Shown piece by piece: positions 38,759-44,894 of a DNA stretch of 64,000 nt. Source of the stretch: Streptomyces cadmiisoli (GTDB taxonomy: Bacteria > Actinomycetota > Actinomycetes > Streptomycetales > Streptomycetaceae); contig NZ_CP030073.1 of assembly GCF_003261055.1 (NCBI RefSeq), positions 7,316,001 to 7,380,000 on the forward strand. Reading direction: 5' to 3'. The position numbers were made by a program, and so were the translations under genes. Under the pieces are notes generated by a model. That model was given only the letters and a program-made list of their open reading frames with translations, was not told where the DNA came from and did no database searches. Within the stretch, counting starts at the first letter, position 1, and each line of letters begins with the position of its first letter.

Positions 38759-39128
38759 CCCAATCAATCTCATGTTCCCTGGGGGAAAGTTCATCCCACA
38801 TACTCGTATTGGCGCGCGTCCTTTCGCGCGTCTCACGATTAGGGGAGTAAAACCCAGCGGGCAGGAGAAAGATAGGACCGCCGTTAAGCTTCCGGTATTC
38901 CCTGCACTGGGTGAGGAATCTTGTAGCCTCCTGCATCGTGCGGAAAGCGATAGGGTGTTTCTTTTCCGGGAACCGGCACCAATGATCCCGGCTGGACGGG
39001 AAATGGTGCATGGAAAGCACGTCGACAATGCCGTAACTCCGCCCCTGGGCGGGGTTAAGCACATCCGTTAGCACGTGCCCCCTGGGCATTGGCATGACCG
39101 TGTAGCGGCTTGCGCGTCGGAACATCAT
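38733..39128 (-). CDS. phage protein of unknown function, about 131 residues
   Basis: Minus-strand frame from ATG 39128 (MMFRRASRYTVMPMPRG). Basic, with a Tyr/Phe-rich core and an acidic C-terminus. An operator copy (39129-39150) abuts the start codon, so the regulator could block it directly; no Shine-Dalgarno is visible there. A later GTG after CCAGGGGGCAC (about 39077) is an alternative start. Confidence 0.5.
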   Translation of the reverse strand: MMFRRASRYTVMPMPRGHVLTDVLNPAQGRSYGIVDVLSMHHFPSSRDHWCRFPEKKHPIAFRTMQEATRFLTQCREYRKLNGGPIFLLPAGFYSPNRETRERTRANTSMWDELSPREHEIDWANVRIDHR

Positions 39129-39150
39129 GCACACACCGTAGGGGGTGTGC
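39129..39150. promoter_or_regulatory. operator copy at a gene start
   Basis: GCACACACC-GTAG-GGGGTGTGC, GCACAC-N10-GTGTGC. No -10 hexamer in either direction. It touches the ATG of the minus-strand gene ending at 38733. Confidence 0.55.
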
Positions 39151-39164
39151 AGTCCGCTTGTCAC

Positions 39165-39414
39165 TACCCCTACGGGAGTACGTCAGAACGGCTAGAACGG
39201 CCCCTAGGAGGGCCTAGAACCGCTAGGGTGACTCCCGTCCCCCTCCAGGGGGCCTACGGGCCTAGCTAGCCCGTACACGCTCACCCTGGACGGAGTACGC
39301 CCGACCCACTAGCGCGCGGGGTTCAACTGGGCGGGACATGGTCCGGCCGGTAGGCCACCGGTCGGGCCTCCTAGCCCCCCTGGGCCTTACTCGACGGGCC
39401 CGTGCTGAGGGGGG
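39165..39414. other. 250-bp region without a convincing gene
   Basis: GC-rich and full of CTAG words and short palindromes (GGGCCTAGCTAGCCC, GGCCGGTAGGCCACCGGTC). A 25-codon minus-strand frame at 39261-39338 exists but has no ribosome site. Nothing else recognised. Confidence 0.4.
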
Positions 39415-39897
39415 CTAGGCCCCGCCAGACAGCAGCCGGAGGACATCTGCATCCGGTGCGTCCCCGTCATCCGTAGGGGCCACAGACAGGCGCACACGGT
39501 CAACGGGAGACAACCCCAGCTTGGCACCCCAACGGTTCATCTGATCCAGCGAATCACGCTGGACCTGAACGGCAGGATTCTTAGACGTAACCCCACGGTG
39601 CCCCTCCACGGTAAAGCCGTTCCGGTTAACGTCCTCCACGGCCTTAACGTACATTGAGTAAGACTGGCAGTAAGCCGCAACCGCGTTACGGTCTGCCATA
39701 GTGATTACACCCATCTTTTCAAGGATAGGCATTAGCCTTTCCCATTCCCTAAGGGCAATGTCGTCAAGCCATTCCGGAGCGTCGGGGAATCCAGCCGGAG
39801 GCACCGGCTCATTATTAATCGCACCCTTACCGGGATTACCGGTAATCTCCTTTAGTGCGGAAGGCTTAGGAAACCGACCGCTATTAGTGCCACCCAA
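39415..39897 (-). CDS. terS: terminase small subunit, P27 family
   Basis: 160 residues. MGGTNSGRFPKPSALKEITGNPGK is the typical start of P27-type small terminases. The body follows with APEWLDDIALREWERLMPILEKMGVIT and a DRNAVAAYCQSYSMYV helix, then VEGHRGVTSKNPAVQVQRDSLD. It recognises the packaging site and hands DNA to TerL. The HNH gene lies upstream in the same direction, as in many HK97-like phages. Confidence 0.88.
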   Translation of the reverse strand: MGGTNSGRFPKPSALKEITGNPGKGAINNEPVPPAGFPDAPEWLDDIALREWERLMPILEKMGVITMADRNAVAAYCQSYSMYVKAVEDVNRNGFTVEGHRGVTSKNPAVQVQRDSLDQMNRWGAKLGLSPVDRVRLSVAPTDDGDAPDADVLRLLSGGA

Positions 39898-40215
39898 CTC
39901 CCCTAACCCTCCTTCACTAATTCATTCAAACCGCTATGCAGCGGAATAGTATGGATATGCAGAGTGCATAAACGCATGAATATTCATGCGTCTCTAATGT
40001 CCGATTTGGACGATGTGAGCTTTTGGTCTTTTTCCCCGCGCGTTCACGGGGGGGAACTACGGGGGGGGTTCCTAACTTCTTAAACCAACTTTTTACCCCC
40101 CTTATCCCCTCAAAACGGACATTAGGGGTTATGCATAAGTGCATGGTTATTCATTGCATGGTTATGCATGATGCATAAACACCCCCCTGGGGTGGGGTGT
40201 TTATTCGTTGGGTGT
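39898..40215. other. repeat-rich non-coding region, candidate packaging site
   Basis: A 318-bp gap between HNH and terS. It holds CCGCT-ATGC-AGCGG (39931-39944), the perfect 18-bp palindrome CGCATGAATATTCATGCG (39973-39990) and CTAATGTCCGATTT (39994-40007) with its inverted partner AAAACGGACATTAG (40112-40125). It also holds runs of seven and eight Gs (about 40046-40068) and two TGCATGGTTAT repeats 15 bp apart (40140-40150, 40155-40165). AT-rich with TGCAT words throughout. Position and repeats suit a TerS-binding/cos region, though an origin is possible. Confidence 0.5.
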
Positions 40216-40548
40216 TCAGTATCCCCGGTTACCGCGTCGACTGTTGCAGCGTCGACATAGGACGCGAATGTTGGAGGGACTGTTTGTCCCTCCTTTGCTT
40301 CGCGGTATTCGATGGTCACCTGTTAGGGGATTACTGTTGTCTCCTCTTGTTAGACAGAATGAGCAATAGGGCTGCAATGCTATTGCAGCCTTTACGTTCT
40401 TTAGCCATTGGTTAGTGTAACCTCTGGCATGTCTGTTCTTTGCTTTATATACACGGGGCTTAGGCCCCGTGTTATTAATGCATGCGCCACATCGGGTGGC
40501 GCTTAGTGGTATTAGCCGGTTGCACCGGCTACACATGTTGTTAGGCAT
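40216..40548 (-). CDS. HNH endonuclease of the packaging module
   Basis: About 110 residues from ATG 40548. N-terminal zinc pairs MCSRC and RCGAC, then GYTNQWLKNVKAAI and the HNH core YCSFCLTRG...TGDHRIPRSKGGTNSPSNIRVLCRRCN. HNH proteins next to terminase in HK97-like phages are needed for terminase-mediated cutting. It is transcribed toward terS. Confidence 0.85.
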   Translation of the reverse strand: MPNNMCSRCNRLIPLSATRCGACINNTGPKPRVYKAKNRHARGYTNQWLKNVKAAIALQPYCSFCLTRGDNSNPLTGDHRIPRSKGGTNSPSNIRVLCRRCNSRRGNRGY

Positions 40549-40605
40549 AGGGCCCCCTATCTTGGTGGGGGCCCGTATAGGGGGCCTATTAGAGGCCCCC
40601 ATAAG

Positions 40606-40690
40606 TAAGGGCCCCTAAGGGGGCCCTGTATGTAGTCTCTTAGTGTAGGCCCTTAGGGGCCTACTAGAGGAGGCTCTTAAAAGCCTCCTC
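40606..40690. terminator. three consecutive hairpins
   Basis: GGGCCCC-TAAG-GGGGCCC (about 40608-40626), GTAGGCCC-TTAG-GGGCCTAC (40645-40664) and GAGGAGGCT-CTTAAA-AGCCTCCTC (40667-40690), the last followed by ATTATATATA. They separate the minus-strand HNH gene from the plus-strand genes on the right and could isolate the two transcription directions or mark the phage ends. Confidence 0.55.
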
Positions 40691-40725
40691 ATTATATATA
40701 GTACTGTCTTCACTCAGATTGTTAA

Positions 40726-40792
40726 CACCCCAAGGGGTGTGATGCTGATCACGCACACCCTAGGGGGGTGTGCATGCTAGGGTGTGCACACC
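40726..40792. promoter_or_regulatory. operator cluster
   Basis: Three related inverted repeats: ACACCC-CAAG-GGGTGT (40726-40740), GCACACCC-TAGGG-GGGTGTGC (40753-40773, the full 21-bp operator) and GGTGTGCACACC (40781-40792). The densest group of these sites in the prophage, about 50-110 bp before the gene at 40840. No matching -10 hexamer follows the central copy. Confidence 0.6.
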
Positions 40793-40839
40793 TTGCCAGG
40801 CCTTAGGGGGCCTGACGGACCTAGCGGATAGAGGCTTGT

Positions 40840-41160
40840 ATGGGCGTTGTGTGGCTTCCCAGGGAGTACCCAGCGATAGCTAGGGGCTTGCACGAGTGCC
40901 CTACGGAGGGCACGTGTGATTACTGTGCGGTCATGGCCCAGGGGACCATGTACCGGGATTCCGGGACAGTTGTTTACCGCGTCTATTTCCCTGCGACTGA
41001 TCAGGGTAGGGCTGCTATTAAGGAGGCTGTTATTAGCCTTGAAAGGGCCACTAATGGCCGTAATGATTTGACGTTTAGCCGTAAGGGGGGTCTTAGGGCC
41101 CTCCATAATCGTCTAATTGCGGAGGCCCGCGCTACGGGCGCATTGGCGTGGATTAGCTAG
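40840..41160 (+). CDS. phage protein, 106 residues, unknown function
   Basis: ATG 40840, downstream of the operator cluster. ECPTEGTCDYC has cysteines that may bind metal; the rest is alpha/beta. First gene of the right-arm plus-strand group. No family recognised. Confidence 0.6.
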   Translation: MGVVWLPREYPAIARGLHECPTEGTCDYCAVMAQGTMYRDSGTVVYRVYFPATDQGRAAIKEAVISLERATNGRNDLTFSRKGGLRALHNRLIAEARATGALAWIS

Positions 41161-41170
41161 AGTGCCCCTC

Positions 41171-41347
41171 ATGGATGAGTGGATGAGGGTAGAGGTTGAA
41201 GGCCAGGCAGGCTCTCATGCGGCCCTGAGGGCCGCTAGGGAGACGTTCTGTGGGGCCGTGTTCACGTTCCCCATGGGGAAGGGTGAGCCGTCGTGTCCGG
41301 GGTGTAGGGAGGCCCTGGGCCTGCCTGTTGGCCCCGAGGGGGCCTAG
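41171..41347 (+). CDS. phage protein, 58 residues, unknown function
   Basis: ATG 41171 (GTG 41162 possible). Ends with CPGCREALGLPV, giving a cysteine pair. Followed at once by two strong terminators. Confidence 0.5.
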   Translation: MDEWMRVEVEGQAGSHAALRAARETFCGAVFTFPMGKGEPSCPGCREALGLPVGPEGA

Positions 41348-41398
41348 TGCGCTAGTGTCCGTGCATTCTCCGGAGGGACCCACCCTTTCGGAGAGTGG

Positions 41399-41459
41399 AA
41401 AAGGCCCCGAATTGATAGCGGGGCCTTTTCTGTGCCCTGGTTTAGGCCAGGGCCTTTTT
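41399..41459 (+). terminator. tandem intrinsic terminators
   Basis: AAAAGGCCCCG-loop-CGGGGCCTTTT (41399-41429) and GCCCTGG-TTTAGG-CCAGGGC followed by CTTTTT (41434-41458). Two complete terminators in series. Confidence 0.85.
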
Positions 41460-41472
41460 CATGGTCTGACAT

Positions 41473-41493
41473 GGACACACCTAGGGGGTGTGC
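41473..41493. promoter_or_regulatory. imperfect operator copy
   Basis: GGACACACC-TAG-GGGGTGTGC; the left half reads GGACAC or ACACAC rather than GCACAC. It lies between the tandem terminators and the promoter at 41521. Confidence 0.45.
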
Positions 41494-41520
41494 ATGAGCT
41501 AGGTCACACGTTTGAGGGTT

Positions 41521-41549
41521 GCGCACACACCCGAGGGGTGTGCATAGTT
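41521..41549 (+). promoter_or_regulatory. operator-promoter P9
   Basis: GCGCAC, 17 bp, ATAGTT; GCACAC-N9-GTGTGC at 41523-41543. Weaker hexamers than P1-P8 but the same geometry. Leads into the operon beginning at 41609. Confidence 0.6.
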
Positions 41550-41608
41550 GGTCATGTCACCGGGAGTGAGGGTGACACCCCAGCGGAGAATCCTTTAGGG
41601 CGGGAATC

Positions 41609-41881
41609 ATGGCTAACCTTTGTTTCGAACGTGAGGTAGAAGTACGTAAGGCTAAGACTGCGCTTGCGCCTTACCGCAGGATGCCGGAATACCGTTCTGC
41701 GCTTAGAGCTATCGTAAAAGTGGCCCATGAGGCCAAAACGGTTGAGGACATTAGTAAGGCCACTTTTAGGGCTGCTGTTTGGTTCTCTATGGAGGAGTCC
41801 AAGCAAGGTTACGAGTGGGCTAATTCGCCTAAGGGCAAGAATGCCCGGAAGCTTACCAAGGCTGATTACAGGAGGTTCTAG
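41609..41881 (+). CDS. phage protein, 90 residues, unknown function
   Basis: ATG 41609 after the leader motif CCCAGCGGAGAATCC. Basic and helical (EYRSALRAIVKVAHEAKTVED). First gene of a tight operon reaching to 44494. Confidence 0.6.
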   Translation: MANLCFEREVEVRKAKTALAPYRRMPEYRSALRAIVKVAHEAKTVEDISKATFRAAVWFSMEESKQGYEWANSPKGKNARKLTKADYRRF

Positions 41882-41883
41882 TT

Positions 41884-42261
41884 ATGGGCGTTAACCTTTT
41901 GCCTGATGTGTATGAGCGTGCGGCGGACCTGATTAAGTCCCGTGGACACGCTAAGGGCGATTACGTGGATGAGAATGGCTGTGTGTGCGCCCTGGGGGCC
42001 CTGGGCGTTGCCCTGGGCGTGGAGTTTATCCGCGAGACTGGCACGGAGGTCACTATTCCTAAGACTCTTACCTCTGAGTACACGTATTACGGGGAATACC
42101 TCCAAGACTACTTTGCGTGCGAGTTTGAAGGCCGTAACGGGTGGGAAATCGTCCCGGACTTCAATGACGCGGATGACACTAAGCCGGAGGACGTAGAAAA
42201 CCTCCTCCGGAGTTGTGCCCAGGACCTTCGGGAGGAATACGAGTCTTGGCACAAGGCGTAA
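41884..42261 (+). CDS. DUF6197-like phage protein
   Basis: 125 residues. LPDVYERAADLIKSRGHAKGDYVDENGCVCALGALGVALG matches the pattern of a family common in actinobacterial phages and plasmids (a helix, then G-x-C-x-C-ALGAL). Function unknown. The 3' end overlaps the next gene. Confidence 0.65.
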   Translation: MGVNLLPDVYERAADLIKSRGHAKGDYVDENGCVCALGALGVALGVEFIRETGTEVTIPKTLTSEYTYYGEYLQDYFACEFEGRNGWEIVPDFNDADDTKPEDVENLLRSCAQDLREEYESWHKA

Positions 42262-42968
42262 CCGGCTTTACCGCTACCGGTGATAGTGAGGAGATAGCTA
42301 GGGCGCTGTTTAACGCCCTAGCGTTTCTTCCAGCACGTACTAACCCCCCGCTTGTTAGGTGCACTTTCGAGCGTAAACGGGTTACTTTCCTTGCCACTGA
42401 CTGCTATACGGTCGGGCAGGATTGGGCAGAAATGGAATCCGGCCCTATAAGGCCGGTTGAGGTTTGGATAAATCAGGATGCCGCAAAGGCAATCGAGAGC
42501 ACGGCACGCAAAGATGTCCTACCCAAATCACGCGCGCCCCAAGACTCCGACGGTAAGGGGCGGGGTGTCTTCAATTATCACCCCGGTGATGCTCTCCATT
42601 TCGCTCCGCAACTTGAGGGAGTTCCCGCCTCAGGGCGAGATTACACGGGCAATTTCGAACCCGTCGCCACTCCTGCCGGAGTGCTAACCCCCGACGCTCT
42701 ATGGGATGCGTGTGATGGTCTCTTGGAGCGTTTGGAAGACCGGGACCCTTTCTTGCCTAATGTGGCAATGTTTGATCCGGCCCTCTTGGGCCGGTTCGGC
42801 AAGGTGAAAACCCCGGGAAAACAGTTGACCCATATGGATATGTGGTTTGGGGACGCTTCTAATGTGGTCCTGGTCAAAATTGGTGCCCGTTTCCGGGGTG
42901 CGATTATGGCCATTGACCGTGATAAAGCGTCGAAACACGAAAACATGGAACCGGAGGGTTTGTGGTGA
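42246..42968 (+). CDS. possible sliding-clamp-like (DnaN-type) protein
   Basis: 240 residues from TTG 42246, overlapping the preceding gene. VRCTFERKRVTFLATDCYTVGQDWAEM resembles the clamp segment that precedes the ATD-x-x-R/H motif of DnaN. A second block (FRGAIMAIDRD) and the repeated beta-alpha-beta feel agree, though at 240 residues it is shorter than bacterial clamps (about 370). The phage has no DNA polymerase gene that I can find, so a clamp-like recruiter of host polymerase would make sense. Low-to-moderate confidence. Confidence 0.4.
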   Translation: MAQGVTGFTATGDSEEIARALFNALAFLPARTNPPLVRCTFERKRVTFLATDCYTVGQDWAEMESGPIRPVEVWINQDAAKAIESTARKDVLPKSRAPQDSDGKGRGVFNYHPGDALHFAPQLEGVPASGRDYTGNFEPVATPAGVLTPDALWDACDGLLERLEDRDPFLPNVAMFDPALLGRFGKVKTPGKQLTHMDMWFGDASNVVLVKIGARFRGAIMAIDRDKASKHENMEPEGLW

Positions 42969-43405
42969 GTCGATACGTTGTCTTGGTTACAGGGTCGCGT
43001 GACCTTAAGGACCGCAACATGGTTTGGATGAACCTAAAGGCTCAAGCCTATGGAGTGAGGCGCCTATATCCTGAGGTGACGGAAATGATCGTTCGTCATG
43101 GTGCTTGCCCTACGGGCGCGGATAAATACGCGGAGGAGTGGGTTAGCGAACAGGCCGGTAAGTGGCCGTTCACTGTATCCAGTGATCCTATGCCCGCGTA
43201 TTGGAGCGGCTACGGCAAGAATGCGGGGCCTAAGCGTAATACGGCCATGGTGGCGAAGGGCGCAGATGAATGCATGGCCTTTATGCGCCTAGGTAGTCGG
43301 GGGACAATGGATTGCCTAGTCAAGGCGATTAAGGCGGGAATTATAACGACCGTACTCCATGAGGAGGACTCTAACAACGAGACTTACGCAACGGAGGCTA
43401 ACTAA
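42962..43405 (+). CDS. SLOG-family protein (DUF2493 type)
   Basis: 147 residues from GTG 42962. YVVLVTGSRDLKDRN, RHGACPTGADKYAEEWVSEQ, PAYWSGYGKNAGPKRNTAMV and GTMDCLVKAIKAGI are the ordered motifs of Rossmann-like SLOG domains that bind nucleotide-derived ligands. In phages such proteins may sense or sequester nucleotide signals. No experimental role is known to me for this subgroup. Confidence 0.75.
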   Translation: MVSRYVVLVTGSRDLKDRNMVWMNLKAQAYGVRRLYPEVTEMIVRHGACPTGADKYAEEWVSEQAGKWPFTVSSDPMPAYWSGYGKNAGPKRNTAMVAKGADECMAFMRLGSRGTMDCLVKAIKAGIITTVLHEEDSNNETYATEAN

Positions 43406-43479
43406 TGGTATTCATCGTTGCTGCTATAACCGTAGGTTGCCTTATCGGGGTAGCTTTCGCCATCAACGCTAAGGAGTAG
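43405..43479 (+). CDS. 24-residue membrane peptide
   Basis: ATG 43405 overlaps the previous TAA. Sequence MVFIVAAITVGCLIGVAFAI is a single hydrophobic span, followed by NAKE. Tiny but tightly packed between two genes. Confidence 0.4.
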   Translation: MVFIVAAITVGCLIGVAFAINAKE

Positions 43480-43481
43480 CT

Positions 43482-43682
43482 GTGGAAATGTGGATTAGTC
43501 ACGACGGTACGCGGCGGGAGTGCTGGAAGGGTCACCGGACCCTTAAGGCCGTTCGTATGGCTATCGCCTACGAAACCCGCTGGAATACTAATTCCCTCCG
43601 CATATTTGTGCGCAACAGTGGCCCGATGGGGGAGTTTTACGACGAGGTGCCCCGGGAAGATTGGGATGTCTTCAATGAATAA
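43482..43682 (+). CDS. small phage protein, 66 residues
   Basis: GTG 43482, with AAGGAG just upstream. Trp-rich start (MEMWISHDGTRRECWKGH); no family recognised. Overlaps the next gene by 8 bp. Confidence 0.55.
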   Translation: MEMWISHDGTRRECWKGHRTLKAVRMAIAYETRWNTNSLRIFVRNSGPMGEFYDEVPREDWDVFNE

Positions 43683-43893
43683 AACTCAGGTGCGCGTGTT
43701 GGCGCTCTTGCGCTCAAAAGAATGGGTGTCAACGTCCGAACTGTGTTCCCCCCAAGGGGGCGCGAATAACGGCACCCGCCGCGTGCGGGAACTAAGAGAA
43801 CTCGGCTACCCCATTATCAAACGCCACAAGGCTAATTCAACCGATTGGGAATACAGCCTCATACGGCCTAACCAGGAAGAGGTGATTTTCTGA
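43675..43893 (+). CDS. winged-helix DNA-binding protein
   Basis: About 72 residues from ATG 43675 (ATG 43666 possible). QVRVLALLRSKEWVSTSELC...NNGTRRVRELRELGYPIIKRH is a winged helix-turn-helix, with a beta wing SLIRP at the end. A candidate small regulator, perhaps for the integrase-side genes or the GTGATTACG palindromes. Confidence 0.65.
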   Translation: MNKTQVRVLALLRSKEWVSTSELCSPQGGANNGTRRVRELRELGYPIIKRHKANSTDWEYSLIRPNQEEVIF

Positions 43894-44267
43894 TGCATGC
43901 ATCAATAGCCGTTAAGCGTTTTTTGCCGAAGCGTCAGGATGTACTCATGCGCTACACGGGAGTACTCGGCCAAAAAATGGCGGAGCTACAGGCTAACCCT
44001 GATGCTGGTTTTGATGGGGCAGCGCTTATGCGCCAGAACATTGCCGAAATGGTCAACCCCGCAGAAATTAGGCAGAGTTACATAGCAGGGTGCGAGGAAT
44101 ATAAGGAATTCCTCCAAGGTGTGATAAGAAAATTCAGTGGCCGCAATGAATACCTTACGGATTCGGCAATGGGGTTGATTGAAGCCACGGACGCAAACAT
44201 TGAATACGCGAAACGCCCGGATTTTGAGGTTGAGATTATGAGACTCGCCTATAAGGAACTTTCGTAA
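43893..44267 (+). CDS. phage protein, 124 residues, unknown function
   Basis: ATG 43893 shares a base with the preceding TGA (TGATG). Helical, no motif recognised. Its stop overlaps the next start. Confidence 0.55.
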   Translation: MHASIAVKRFLPKRQDVLMRYTGVLGQKMAELQANPDAGFDGAALMRQNIAEMVNPAEIRQSYIAGCEEYKEFLQGVIRKFSGRNEYLTDSAMGLIEATDANIEYAKRPDFEVEIMRLAYKELS

Positions 44268-44494
44268 TGAGAACGGGTAGGGCCCGAAGGGGCGGAATGC
44301 TTATGTCCCCCAGGACCAGAGGCACCCTTACAGCCTTCCATCCATGCTGCCCAGGGCACGACCACGAGTCGAGCGGACGGGACCGCCGGAGGTGGCGTAA
44401 GCGCATGCGGAGGGCCGAAGAACGGCGCTGGGTGAAGGAGTGGAAGGGGGCCACGGCCCCCCTGGTCCCCTGGGATGAGTACGACAGGCCCTAG
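44267..44494 (+). CDS. arginine-rich small protein, 75 residues
   Basis: ATG 44267 overlapping TAA (TAATG). Very basic (RDRRRWRKRMRRAEERRWVKEW), likely nucleic-acid binding if expressed. Composition is unusual for the phage and function is unknown. Confidence 0.45.
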   Translation: MRTGRARRGGMLMSPRTRGTLTAFHPCCPGHDHESSGRDRRRWRKRMRRAEERRWVKEWKGATAPLVPWDEYDRP

Positions 44495-44894
44495 GACATG
44501 AGTAGGCCCCTCCAGGGCAACACCCCCCGGAGGGGGTGAAGTTAGGGCCCCTGGAGGGGCGTACGCCCCAGCGGATAGGGCCCGGAGGCACCTAAAGGAC
44601 GTGCTGACCAGGGTAGGCCCCCCCGGGGCCCATATGCAAGATCAGGAGGAAAGGAATCGCACCAATCGGGCAAGAGGGGCAGACAGTCATGATCTGGACG
44701 CACGCCCACGAAAATAGCGAAGGGCGTTATAGGCGCCTTATGGAAATTTTGTTTACCCCTCCGCAAGCGGCTAGTCCGCGTGATACGTTGCGTGCCACAA
44801 CAGAAGAAACCCCGGAAGGCTAGGCCCACCGGGGTTCCCCCACCCGCAGCAACGCGCCAACGTTCCGCGGGGTGGCCAGTCTGGAGGGACTGAC
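44495..44894. other. 400-bp leader region of the integrase
   Basis: No convincing gene; a 27-codon frame at 44634-44717 lacks a ribosome site. Several GC hairpins occur, including AACCCCGG/CCGGGGTT at 44808-44836, and the leader motif CCCAGCGGATAGGG appears at about 44567. AT-rich TATGGAAATTTTGTTTACC near 44740-44760 may hold the integrase promoter, but no clear -35/-10 pair stands out. Confidence 0.4.

Noticed and set aside
39926..40144. 72-codon minus-strand frame between HNH and terS
   Set aside because: It overlaps palindromes and G-runs, has biased composition, and looks like chance in a regulatory region.
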